DNA of 14,348 nucleotides from Patescibacteria group bacterium (GCA_018971765.1 JAGXAA010000016.1:1-14348); one strand, 5' to 3'; positions 1 to 6,982 are shown, counted from the stretch's first letter. The notes: generated by a model not told the origin, from the letters alone. Made by a program: numbers and translations.

Positions 1-95
1 CCTCGGCGCTTCGCGCCTCGGCATTGGTTTTCGCCAAGAAATCCCAAGGGGTTTTGAAATCCACCGCCAGCATTCCCGCCGCGAGGCGGCGGTTC
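1..95. repeat. Left arm of 95-bp inverted repeat flanking the recombinase gene
   Basis: Bases 1-95 are the reverse complement of 1569-1663, differing only at positions 50-51 (GG here; TT in the reverse complement of the other arm). The arm contains two short hairpins, GGCGCTTCGCGCC near its start and CCGCCGCGAGGCGGCGG at about 75-91. It begins at the window edge, so it may extend further left. Homology stops at about 95, where the arms diverge. It may be an end of an integrated or invertible cassette, or one of a pair of dispersed repeats. Confidence 0.9.
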
Positions 96-105
96 GAGCC
101 GATAG

Positions 106-145
106 AAACAAGAAAATCTCTCATCCGTGAGGGATTTTCTTGTTT
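106..145 (-). terminator. Long hairpin downstream of the recombinase gene, terminator-like
   Basis: Two 18-nt arms (106-123 and 128-145) pair around a TCCG loop with one T/G mismatch. On the minus strand the hairpin lies about 55 nt after the recombinase stop codon and its 3' arm ends in CTTGTTTCTATC, moderately U-rich, so it could act as an intrinsic terminator for that gene. The stem is AT-rich for a terminator. It may instead be a recombinase binding site: its arm carries GAAAATCTCTCATC (112-125), which recurs upstream of the gene at 1517-1530. Confidence 0.5.
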
Positions 146-199
146 AGAGAGATTTTCGGCTTGGTTGGCCTCCACAATCCAGTTTCGCATGAGTTCGAG

Positions 200-1471
200 T
201 CAATGATTGCCTTTGCGTTCAAAATCACTCAATTTTTCTTCCAGCGTCTTCTTTTCCGACATCAGCGCGTTCTTGCGCTCCAAATACTCGCCAAGTTCCA
301 ACGCCTCACCAAGATATGCGTCTGTGAGACGTTCCAAACGCGCTGATATGGCGAAAATATCAGTTTTGAGATTTTGAACGAAAAGGCCGGACGATTGGCG
401 GGATTCCGCTCGCTCGCTTTCCAGACGAGCCAAATACTTGTCCCGCCATTCGTCAGGCAAAGAAACTTTTTGACAAAGCACTTTTACCTGCTCGGCTAAC
501 ACCTCCTCCCGCAAAAAGCGATTTTCAGTGCATTGAATAGTTTTGCTCTTGTGGGTGCAACGATAATATATAAATTTCAAACCACTTTTCTTGATGTGCC
601 GTTCGGCGGTAATGGCGTATCCACATACCCCAAAAGTAGCAAAACCTAAAAACTGAAAATTCTTCGGTCCTCGCTTTTTGCGGGGCTTGCCGTTCGTGAT
701 ACGCGCCTCTTGGATTTGGTCAAAAAGTTTCTTTGAAATCATTGGCTTATGCGATCCGGCATGCACCTCGCCTCGGTACTGAAAATGTCTGTAGTAAAAA
801 GGATTGGTCAAAATATGATCAACGGAGGCAAGGGCGAGGGGCTTGCCGGTTTTGCCAACCAAGCCGACAGAAAACATTTTGCGCTGAATACCAGTGAGCG
901 TGTATTGCCCCGTAGCAAAAGCCCCCAAACATTCTTTTACTTTGCCAAAAGTTTTTCTATCAGGTTCAATCGTGCGAAGTCGCGGCTCGTTAAAATAACC
1001 AATAGGGGCTTTTGCCGACAATTCACCACGGCGTATCTTTTGGCGAATACCGCGCAAAATGTTTTCTCGCAAATTGTCGGTGTAATATTTTGCTTGACCG
1101 AACGCCACAGATAACATGAACTTTCCTTGTGGCGTCGGCTCAAACCAAAATGTTGGGAATTTTAGCGTGGTAATTTTGCCAGTATCAACCAAATAAATCA
1201 CTCTACCCCCGTCTATGCTATTACGAGCCAATCTATCGGGATTCCACGCTAAAATTCCCTGTGCATTGCCTTTTTTAATTTCGCCAAGCATTTCGTTAAA
1301 AATTTCACGACCAGGCTCTTTAGCAGTTTTACTTTCGTAAAATTCTTTAACCACGAAAATGGAGTTTTGCTTGGCGTATTCCCGAAGCTCCGTTAATTGC
1401 GCCTCAATGCTCAAAACTTGGCGTTCTTCGTCTTCGCTAGATTTTCGGCAATAGATAAAGTATTTGATCAT
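200..1471 (-). CDS. Serine site-specific recombinase (resolvase/invertase superfamily, large-type)
   Basis: A 423-residue DNA recombinase expected to cut and rejoin DNA through a phosphoserine link. The N-terminal resolvase domain (about 1-145) has Y-C-R-K-S with Arg9 and nucleophile Ser11, and the DRLAR motif at 79-83. A 'recombinase' domain follows (about 150-260). A zinc-ribbon region (about 277-320) retains Cys283, Cys305 and Cys314, but the position of the usual first Cys is Phe280. A coiled coil runs from about 350 to 420. It is slightly shorter than many large serine recombinases (about 450-550 residues). The ATG at 1471 is the first codon of a good domain start, and a candidate promoter lies just upstream. 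The gene is enclosed by 95-bp inverted repeats and points away from tRNA-Ala on the same strand, which suits an integrated element or an inversion switch. No cargo gene is visible. Family assignment is firm; the reaction direction is unknown. Confidence 0.93.
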   Translation of the reverse strand: MIKYFIYCRKSSEDEERQVLSIEAQLTELREYAKQNSIFVVKEFYESKTAKEPGREIFNEMLGEIKKGNAQGILAWNPDRLARNSIDGGRVIYLVDTGKITTLKFPTFWFEPTPQGKFMLSVAFGQAKYYTDNLRENILRGIRQKIRRGELSAKAPIGYFNEPRLRTIEPDRKTFGKVKECLGAFATGQYTLTGIQRKMFSVGLVGKTGKPLALASVDHILTNPFYYRHFQYRGEVHAGSHKPMISKKLFDQIQEARITNGKPRKKRGPKNFQFLGFATFGVCGYAITAERHIKKSGLKFIYYRCTHKSKTIQCTENRFLREEVLAEQVKVLCQKVSLPDEWRDKYLARLESERAESRQSSGLFVQNLKTDIFAISARLERLTDAYLGEALELGEYLERKNALMSEKKTLEEKLSDFERKGNH

Positions 1472-1482
1472 AGAATTGCGTG

Positions 1483-1511
1483 ATTAAATTGCACCGCACT
1501 TACACCGACAA
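1483..1511 (-). promoter_or_regulatory. Candidate sigma-70-type promoter of the recombinase gene
   Basis: On the minus strand, a -35-like TTGTCG (1506-1511), a 17-nt spacer and a -10-like TTTAAT (1483-1488) precede the ATG at 1471. The predicted start site near 1476 would give a leader of only about 5 nt. The 14-bp sequence repeated beyond the gene's 3' end (1517-1530) lies directly upstream of the -35 box, where bound recombinase could repress its own gene. Confidence 0.5.
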
Positions 1512-1516
1512 TTTCT

Positions 1517-1530
1517 GAAAATCTCTCATC
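1517..1530 (+). repeat. 14-bp direct repeat flanking the recombinase (partner at 112-125)
   Basis: GAAAATCTCTCATC occurs here and at 112-125 in the same orientation, once on each side of the recombinase gene. An inverted 11-bp version (GAGAGATTTTC) lies at 147-157. It could be a recombinase core or accessory site (attL/attR-like). It could also be a remnant of the surrounding repeat, because the 95-bp arms end nearby. Confidence 0.45.
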
Positions 1531-1535
1531 GGTTC

Positions 1536-1659
1536 TTGCGCTTAAAGCGCAATCCAAACTTCGTTTGGGAACCGCCGCCTCGCGGCGGGAATGCTGGCGG
1601 TGGATTTCAAAAAACCTTGGGATTTCTTGGCGAAAACCAATGCCGAGGCGCGAAGCGCC
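1536..1659. repeat. String of four small perfect hairpins
   Basis: Four short palindromes follow one another: TTGCGCTT-A-AAGCGCAA (1536-1552), CCAAAC-TTC-GTTTGG (1554-1568), CCGCCGC-CTC-GCGGCGG (1572-1588) and, after about 58 bp, GGCGC-GAA-GCGCC (1647-1659). The last two lie within the right 95-bp arm; the first two are absent from the left arm. There is no convincing gene here: short open frames across it are repeat translations. It resembles a dispersed REP-like intergenic repeat. Confidence 0.75.
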
Positions 1660-1663
1660 GAGG
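1569..1663. repeat. Right arm of 95-bp inverted repeat flanking the recombinase gene
   Basis: Reverse complement of bases 1-95 with two adjacent mismatches. Its outer end is 23 bp from the encoded CCA end of tRNA-Ala (1687), placing the whole recombinase cassette immediately 3' of the tRNA gene. Serine-recombinase elements do not necessarily use tRNA genes, so the adjacency is suggestive only. Confidence 0.9.
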
Positions 1664-1686
1664 CAACTTCTTTGCGAAATCAAATT

Positions 1687-1760
1687 TGGTGGACCTAGGC
1701 AGAATCGGACTGCCGTTTATGCATTGCAAATGCATCGTTCTACCACTAAACTATAGGCCC
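1687..1760 (-). tRNA. tRNA-Ala(TGC), CCA encoded
   Basis: Reading the minus strand from 1760, the acceptor stem GGGCCTA pairs with TAGGTCC, including the G3-U70 wobble that is the alanine identity element. It is followed by D arm GTTT-AGTGGTA-GAAC, anticodon stem ATGCA/TGCAT with loop TTTGCAA (anticodon TGC, codon GCA), a 4-nt variable region, and T stem GGCAG/CTGCC. The discriminator base is A and CCA is encoded (1687-1689). The T-loop reads TCCGATT, with C at position 55 where T is nearly universal. It is not tRNA-Cys: the 7-nt loop places TGC, not GCA, in the anticodon. It lies 38 bp downstream of the phosphorylase gene on the same strand. Confidence 0.95.
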
Positions 1761-1798
1761 GTTTATTTTTCCGAACTTGAAAATGAAACTTCCAAGTA

Positions 1799-3511
1799 TT
1801 AAATTTGATGCTTCTGTTTTGAAATCGGAAGATAAATATTTTCAATGTACTCTCGGAACGCGCGAGACATGCTGAATTTTACCAAAATAAGCTCTCTCGC
1901 CTTTTCCATGCGCGCGAGCCATTCGGAAGCGGAATCATTCGGATTTTCAAGGTGTTTATAATACATTGGAACAACGCTTTTATCAAGAATTTCCAATATT
2001 TTACGGTTAATGTCCGTATTCTCCAAAATCCAGCCGATGCCGTCCAAATTCACTTCATCAACCCAGCCGTCTTTCGTCGTTAGAGGAAGCGCGCCGTTTA
2101 GAGCCGCTTTCATACCGCTCGTCCCGCAGGCTTCAGAGCCGACGACCGGCGTATTGAGCCAGACGTCGCATCCGGAAGTTAGAAGTTTCGCCAATTCCAA
2201 ATTATAATTAGGCAGAAAGACCGCTATTCCTTTTAGTTCTTCCGCGATTATCCGGCGAACCTCGTCAAAGATTTTCTTGCCCTCTTCGTCGCCCTCGCTC
2301 GCGTGTCCGGCAAAAACAATTTTCATTTCTCGCCCTTTTGCCTCGGCTATTTTTTTCAATTCTTTAATATCTTCCAAAATTGCAAGCGGCCGTTTGTAAG
2401 GAACGAATCTCCTCGCCCATCCTATGAGCAAAGTATTCTCGTTCCACGACTCCCCGCTTTTGTCTTTTATCAAAGACAAAAGCGTTTTTTTATTTTCTTG
2501 ATGTTTTTTCCATATTTCATTTTTACTTTCAGTTTTTAATGAATCCCATCCTTCAACATAAATTCCATTGGTCACATTTTCCATTTTGTATAGGCTGAAT
2601 ATTTCCACCGCTTTTTTACAGTGGAGCGCGCTCACCGCGTTTATTTTGCTGGAAAATCTCAAAGAAAGAGTCGTCATTGAAAACAAACTTGAATCTTTTA
2701 TCGAACCCAGAGAAACAAGCTCGGTAATCGGCACTTGAAGATCCTCGGCGTATTTATACATCATCGCGCTTACAAGGTCTTTACTAAACAATTCATTTCC
2801 AGCGGGAACAAGAGTGTGATTGGTAAAGGCAATGTGCTGAGACGCGAATGTGCAAGCATTAACGAAATCCACATTTCTTCTCTCCGTTTCGTATCTGGCG
2901 AGCTCCAATGCCAAAAAAGACGAATGTCCCTCATTTAAATGATAGACTGACGGATGTATCTTGAGTGCTTGTAAAAGTCTTGAGCCCCCTATTCCTAAAA
3001 CCATTTCCTGTTTGACTCTCGTCTCTTTGTCCGGAATGTAAAGCCGGGCGGTAATTTTACGATCATTCTGTTCGTTCTCCGTAATGTTCGTGTCCAATAA
3101 ATAAACCGTCACGCCCCTTTTAGTCCAACTCCATGCCTGCGCATGGACAACTCTGTCGTGAATGGGCAGAGAAATTAAAACCCTGTTGTCCTTTTCGTCA
3201 ACAACCAAACTTAAGCCGTTCTCCCGCGAATCCGTTTCTTTAGTTCCATTATTTTTCCCCGGCGAATTTTCATCAAATTCGCGGCTTTCATTGTAAAACA
3301 AGCCGACGCCTATAATCGGAAATTTCCTGTCAGCCGCTTCTTTTACATAATCGCCGGACAATACCCCGAGTCCGCCTATGTAGGTAGGCATATCACTCTC
3401 AAGGGCAAATTCCGCGCAAAAATACGCCACAGGCTCTTTTAAAAACCCTCGGTATTCTTGGCTTTTCTTGAAATCTTCAAACCATTTAATATTTTTATTC
3501 AATTCTTCCAT
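1799..3511 (-). CDS. glgP: Alpha-glucan (glycogen/starch/maltodextrin) phosphorylase, GT35
   Basis: A PLP enzyme that releases glucose-1-phosphate from the non-reducing ends of alpha-1,4-glucans. Residues are numbered from the upstream TTG at 3526 (575 residues). The N-terminal region has YFCAEFALESDMPTYIGGLG (35-54). HLNEGHSSFLALE (196-208) and TNHTLVPAGNE (235-245) match the glucan-phosphorylase core. GWARRFVPYKRP (369-380) and the PLP-binding block GSEACGTSGMKAALNG (463-478, PLP lysine expected at Lys473) complete it. The length fits the short-form phosphorylases of deep-branching bacteria and archaea rather than the 800-residue glycogen phosphorylases. I prefer the ATG at 3511 over the in-frame TTG at 3526; neither has a clear ribosome binding site. 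It is the third gene of the glucan operon, 33 bp after the GH57 gene, so it probably mobilises the polymer the others build. Confidence 0.93.
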   Translation of the reverse strand: MEELNKNIKWFEDFKKSQEYRGFLKEPVAYFCAEFALESDMPTYIGGLGVLSGDYVKEAADRKFPIIGVGLFYNESREFDENSPGKNNGTKETDSRENGLSLVVDEKDNRVLISLPIHDRVVHAQAWSWTKRGVTVYLLDTNITENEQNDRKITARLYIPDKETRVKQEMVLGIGGSRLLQALKIHPSVYHLNEGHSSFLALELARYETERRNVDFVNACTFASQHIAFTNHTLVPAGNELFSKDLVSAMMYKYAEDLQVPITELVSLGSIKDSSLFSMTTLSLRFSSKINAVSALHCKKAVEIFSLYKMENVTNGIYVEGWDSLKTESKNEIWKKHQENKKTLLSLIKDKSGESWNENTLLIGWARRFVPYKRPLAILEDIKELKKIAEAKGREMKIVFAGHASEGDEEGKKIFDEVRRIIAEELKGIAVFLPNYNLELAKLLTSGCDVWLNTPVVGSEACGTSGMKAALNGALPLTTKDGWVDEVNLDGIGWILENTDINRKILEILDKSVVPMYYKHLENPNDSASEWLARMEKARELILVKFSMSRAFREYIENIYLPISKQKHQI

Positions 3512-3544
3512 AACATATTCATCCAAGGGGGATTTTTTGGATTA

Positions 3545-4936
3545 TCAAAACATCAAATCGCGCCTTTCCACGCTTCCTTCTCCCGACTTCTCCCCTTTTT
3601 CCATTTCCTCTTTAAGTTCGCGAATTCTGTCCTTTATCATAGCCGCACGATGAAATTCTTCCGAGTCCGCGGCCGTCTTCATCTGTTCTTTCAAATCTGA
3701 AATCATATTTTCATATTCGTCTTTCGTGACGAAAAGTTTTTCTTTTTCTTCCAGCCGTTCGCGAATTTCTTCGTCTTCGCTTCTGGAAATTTCATCCACG
3801 AGTCCGCTTCTTTGCCATTCAAAACCGGTGTAAATTATCATTTTATACAGTTCATCTGCCCTATTCTTTTCCGCATCCGTAGATGTTTCCGAATTATTAA
3901 CGACGATCTTGAGATCATTCGCTCCCATCTCTATCATTTCCAAACTCCACCACGGCCTCGCCGACGACCACCAAAATTGGTCCGAGTGAACGGCTCCGTC
4001 AAGAATTTCGCGAGTCTTCTGCTTTTCATTTCGCTTGACGACATCTATGGCGAGATTCGCCAGCTCCCATTGATAATTTTGAATGGCATTGTCTTTATTT
4101 TTCCATCTGAAAAACGGCTGATTTGTTTTGAAATGGTTGGGCATCGTAGCCCAAGTGGATTCTCTTGGTTCTATTATTTCTCTTTTTGGGAATTGTTCCA
4201 AAATGTCGCTTATCATAATTGGTTCAATTTTATCCTCTTTGAGCAAGTCAAAGAAAAGATGCTCCAACCCGGGCCTGTGGTGTCCGAAGGTCTCGCCGTC
4301 CATTCCCGTGATTGTGTAATCCTTTTGGCTAAAATTCGGTTCAAGCGATTTTAAAATTGATTTCACGCCAATTTGAGAAGCCGACAAAATTTTGAAAGAC
4401 AGATTTCTCTCTCGGAAAAAAACATAAAAATCTTTCAACCCTTCAATTTCATATACCGTGTCTTTTCGCATTTTTTTGCCTTCCGGAAACGCCATTTCGT
4501 CTATGATTATCCATTTGTAACCGAGCCGTTTGGCGATCTCCGCTATCTTTCTTGAATAAGCCATTTCCGGAGAAAAAAATCCTCCCTTCTTCCATCCTTT
4601 TCCGAAATATTTATTCAACCCTTCTTCATTCAAAAGGATCTGTCTTTCAATTTCCGACTCCGGCAACAGAGGGAGGAAAGCGTGATATTTAGCGCTGCCG
4701 GTAAGTTCAATGTTCCCTCTTTCAACAAGCTTTTTGATATTGCCAATCACATCCATTCCGCCATTTTGTTCCAAAAGTTCGCAGAGGATGTTGTTTATGT
4801 TGAGAGATAGGCGCGCTCTTTTAATTTCTAGCAATCCTTTAAATATTTTTCTGTATGACTCGTCCGCGATTCTCTTAATCCAGATCGGCTTTTGCGTCGG
4901 CGGTTGATATATGTGCAAAAAATTCGCCCATTTCAT
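3545..4936 (-). CDS. Glycoside hydrolase family 57 protein with C-terminal UVR motif
   Basis: A GH57 retaining enzyme (alpha-amylase, amylopullulanase or branching type). Residues are numbered from the GTG at 4954. HIYQPP (14-19) is the first GH57 motif in variant form; GSAKYHAFLPLLP (86-98) is the second; FFSPEMAYS (126-134) carries the likely nucleophile Glu130; GMDGETFGHHRPG (217-229) carries the likely acid Asp219. Unusually, about 415-452 forms a helical UvrB/UvrC-like motif (a DLKEQMKTAADSEEF stretch then AAMIKDRIRELKEEME), normally a UvrA/UvrB-contact or protein-interaction module. The ATG at 4936 gives the usual MKWANFLHIYQPP start and leaves 18 nt after glgA; the GTG at 4954 directly abuts the glgA stop. 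Substrate specificity cannot be read from sequence; the context suggests glycogen remodelling. Confidence 0.88.
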   Translation of the reverse strand: MKWANFLHIYQPPTQKPIWIKRIADESYRKIFKGLLEIKRARLSLNINNILCELLEQNGGMDVIGNIKKLVERGNIELTGSAKYHAFLPLLPESEIERQILLNEEGLNKYFGKGWKKGGFFSPEMAYSRKIAEIAKRLGYKWIIIDEMAFPEGKKMRKDTVYEIEGLKDFYVFFRERNLSFKILSASQIGVKSILKSLEPNFSQKDYTITGMDGETFGHHRPGLEHLFFDLLKEDKIEPIMISDILEQFPKREIIEPRESTWATMPNHFKTNQPFFRWKNKDNAIQNYQWELANLAIDVVKRNEKQKTREILDGAVHSDQFWWSSARPWWSLEMIEMGANDLKIVVNNSETSTDAEKNRADELYKMIIYTGFEWQRSGLVDEISRSEDEEIRERLEEKEKLFVTKDEYENMISDLKEQMKTAADSEEFHRAAMIKDRIRELKEEMEKGEKSGEGSVERRDLMF

Positions 4937-4954
4937 ATATATTTTTAAAATCAC

Positions 4955-6481
4955 TTACTGCGGCTTCTTTGATTGCAAATTAAAATCTATCGCTTTTTTG
5001 AAAATTTCAGCGTATTCCTTAGCTGAATTAGTCCAAGAGAAATTGGCGGACATTGCCCTTTTCTGAATTCCCTCCCAGAATTTAGGATATTTATAAGTTT
5101 CAAGAACGCGGATCATCGTCCCGAAGAGCGCGAATTTGTCAAATTTTTCAAAAACGAAACCTGTGCCAGTCTGTTTGGTCGGATTGTAGTCTTCCACGCT
5201 GTCAGCAAGACCTCCTGTTTTTCTGACAATCGGCACGCAACCGTACCGCATCGCTTCCATCTGGGTAAGCCCGCAAGGCTCAAATTTTGACGGAATGAGA
5301 ATCGCATCGGCGCCAGCGAAAACGAATCGCGGCAAAATCGCGTCATAAGAAAGATGAGTTTTTATGCTGGGATATTTTTTTTCCAGATCGGTGAAGAAAG
5401 ACATATATTTTGAATCTCCTTGCCCAACAACGACCATTTCAAAATCAAAATTATTAAGCATCGGCTCAATCGCCTCCATTAACACATCCAAGCCTTTCTG
5501 CTCGCTTAATCGGGAAACTATTCCTATAATGAATTTATTATTTACTTGCGGAAGATTGAATTTTTGCCTTAAAATTTCTTTGTTTTTGGCGCGCTCTTTA
5601 AGATTTTTCGCGTTGTATTTAAAATTAATGTAAGAGTCGGTTTCCGGATTGTAAGCATCATAATTAATCCCATTCAATATTCCGAAAAGATGCGAACGGC
5701 GCTCTTGAAGAAGATTATCCAGAAGTTCTCCGTATTCGGATGTGGTAATCTCTCTGGCGTAATTCGGCGAAACAGTATTGATGACATCGGCATACCTTAT
5801 TCCCCGCCTCATAAAATTCATTTTTGACATCTTCGGGTCGCCTATTGAAGGTATTTCCGATTGTCCATCGTCATAATCCATCTCGCTTACAAAACGATGG
5901 TCAAACATCCCTTGAAAATATAAATTGTGTATTGAAAAAGCCGTCGCGATTTTTGAAAGTATCGAATCGTCTTTGTATACGGTCTTGATATAATTCGGAA
6001 TAAGTCCGCCTTGCCAATCAGAAGCGACTATCACATCCGGTCTCCATTCGTCATTATTCGTCCGCACAAATTCAAGCGCGCCTCTGGACAAAAGAGCCCA
6101 TCTCATCGGATCAACATCATATCCATAGACGCTTCCTCTTTGTTCATAATATTCTTCATTTTCCAAAAGGTAGGTGACAGCGTGTCCGTTATCAGGGTCT
6201 AAAAACTTTTTAACATTGCATATCATCTGGTCGTTTTCGGATAAACCTCCGACTACTCCTTTGGGAACAAGCAGACCTTCTTTGACCACCGTCATTGGAA
6301 ACTTCGCGCTGTCAATAGAAGAATATTTTGGAATCATCACTCTCGCGTCGTGGCCTATTTCGCGGAGAGCTTTGGGTAAGGAATACATCACCTCGCCCAG
6401 TCCGCCCACTTTAACGAACGGAGACGCTTCCGAAGCCACAAAAAGAATTTTCAGCGCCGTATTTTTTTTAGAAAGTCTCAC
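4955..6481 (-). CDS. glgA: Glycogen/starch synthase, GT5
   Basis: A 508-residue GT-B glycosyltransferase adding glucose from ADP-glucose (or UDP-glucose) to alpha-1,4-glucan. The N-terminal domain opens with KILFVASEASPFVKVGGLGE (11-30), holding the K-x-G-G-L nucleotide-sugar-binding loop at 24-28. SDWQGGLIPNYIK (154-166), FSIHNLYFQG (182-191) and INTVSPNYAREI (234-245) follow. The C-terminal domain has GIVSRLSEQKGLDVL (320-334) and the E-x7-E motif in KFEPCGLTQMEAM (Glu401, Glu409), then GGLADSV. Length is slightly above the bacterial norm (about 480). The start is GTG at 6481; no in-frame ATG lies before the KVGGLGE loop. It is first in the operon, behind a promoter predicted to make a leaderless transcript. 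No glgC (ADP-glucose pyrophosphorylase) is in the window. Confidence 0.95.
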   Translation of the reverse strand: MRLSKKNTALKILFVASEASPFVKVGGLGEVMYSLPKALREIGHDARVMIPKYSSIDSAKFPMTVVKEGLLVPKGVVGGLSENDQMICNVKKFLDPDNGHAVTYLLENEEYYEQRGSVYGYDVDPMRWALLSRGALEFVRTNNDEWRPDVIVASDWQGGLIPNYIKTVYKDDSILSKIATAFSIHNLYFQGMFDHRFVSEMDYDDGQSEIPSIGDPKMSKMNFMRRGIRYADVINTVSPNYAREITTSEYGELLDNLLQERRSHLFGILNGINYDAYNPETDSYINFKYNAKNLKERAKNKEILRQKFNLPQVNNKFIIGIVSRLSEQKGLDVLMEAIEPMLNNFDFEMVVVGQGDSKYMSFFTDLEKKYPSIKTHLSYDAILPRFVFAGADAILIPSKFEPCGLTQMEAMRYGCVPIVRKTGGLADSVEDYNPTKQTGTGFVFEKFDKFALFGTMIRVLETYKYPKFWEGIQKRAMSANFSWTNSAKEYAEIFKKAIDFNLQSKKPQ

Positions 6482-6487
6482 GGCAAT

Positions 6488-6516
6488 ACTATACCAAGCA
6501 TCCGAGTTTTTAGCAA
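6488..6516 (-). promoter_or_regulatory. Promoter of the glg operon, predicted leaderless
   Basis: Minus strand: -35 TTGCTA (6511-6516, 4/6 to TTGACA), a 17-nt spacer and -10 TATAGT (6488-6493, 5/6 to TATAAT). Counting 7 nt from the end of the -10 box gives +1 at about 6481, the first base of the glgA GTG codon. No other start and no Shine-Dalgarno site are visible, so translation from a leaderless mRNA is the simplest reading. Confidence 0.65.
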
Positions 6517-6563
6517 AATCAATTTTGCCTTTTATGCGCGCACCAAAATGCGATTATTTTCCG

Positions 6564-6569
6564 TATAAA
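6564..6569 (+). promoter_or_regulatory. Candidate -10 box for the divergent two-gene unit
   Basis: TATAAA lies 5 nt before the ATG at 6575, so transcription would begin at or within 1-2 nt of the start codon. No good -35 is present at 17 nt upstream. The 93-bp gap (6482-6574) thus appears to be a divergent promoter region shared with glgA. Confidence 0.35.
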
Positions 6570-6574
6570 TAAAT

Positions 6575-6982
6575 ATGAATGACAATTATGAAAAATTATT
6601 TCAAACACTCGAGCGGTTTGAACCGTCAAGAAAATTGTTCTCTCTCGTCACGGCAAGGATTTATCTTGCCCAAAGACGCTCCGCCCGAATAAGGTTGATA
6701 TTTGGAGGGATGATGGCGATAGCCTCATTTGCGGCTATAGTCTCATCTTTTCAATATGCCATAAGAGAATTTTATCAATCGGGATTTTATGAATATTTTT
6801 CGTTTCTTTTGTCCGATAGCGGCTATGTCTTGTCTTCTTGGAAAGAATTTTCCGTATCGCTCGCCGAATCTCTGCCTTTAACAAGCATAACAATTTTCCT
6901 TGCGGCGGTTTTCGCTTTTCTCGTTTCCGCAAAGCTGGCAATTAAAAATATCCGTCCGAATTACAATTATAAATTAACCTGA
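6575..6982 (+). CDS. Small membrane protein with two predicted transmembrane helices
   Basis: A 135-residue protein I do not recognise as a named family. The N-terminal 37 residues are charged and helical (MNDNYEKLFQTLERFEPSRK, later AQRRSARIR). A hydrophobic segment lies at about 40-62, a roughly 30-residue aromatic-rich loop follows, and a second hydrophobic segment lies at about 97-120, ending in a basic tail. A cytoplasmic helical head on a membrane hairpin is reminiscent of anti-sigma or regulatory membrane proteins, but no zinc-binding motif and no adjacent sigma factor gene support that. Only 6 nt separate it from the next gene, so the two are probably co-transcribed and may interact. 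Confidence 0.75.
   Translation: MNDNYEKLFQTLERFEPSRKLFSLVTARIYLAQRRSARIRLIFGGMMAIASFAAIVSSFQYAIREFYQSGFYEYFSFLLSDSGYVLSSWKEFSVSLAESLPLTSITIFLAAVFAFLVSAKLAIKNIRPNYNYKLT

Noticed and set aside
1332..1346. TTTCGTAAAATTC inside the recombinase gene as a fourth end of the palindromic element family
   Set aside because: Has two extra bases relative to the conserved terminus, lacks a partner arm and lies in coding sequence; probably chance.
1468..1683. 71-residue open frame on the minus strand, and two plus-strand frames over 1536-1802
   Set aside because: They translate the inverted repeat, its hairpins or the tRNA gene and have no domain-like sequence; they are products of the repeat.
1687..1760. 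tRNA-Cys reading (GCA in the anticodon arm)
   Set aside because: The 5-bp stem ATGCA/TGCAT fixes the loop as TTTGCAA, so the anticodon is TGC; G3-U70 and the A discriminator also fit alanine.
3812..4354. 180-residue plus-strand open frame
   Set aside because: Lies wholly inside the GH57 gene on the opposite strand; the GH57 frame has family motifs throughout.
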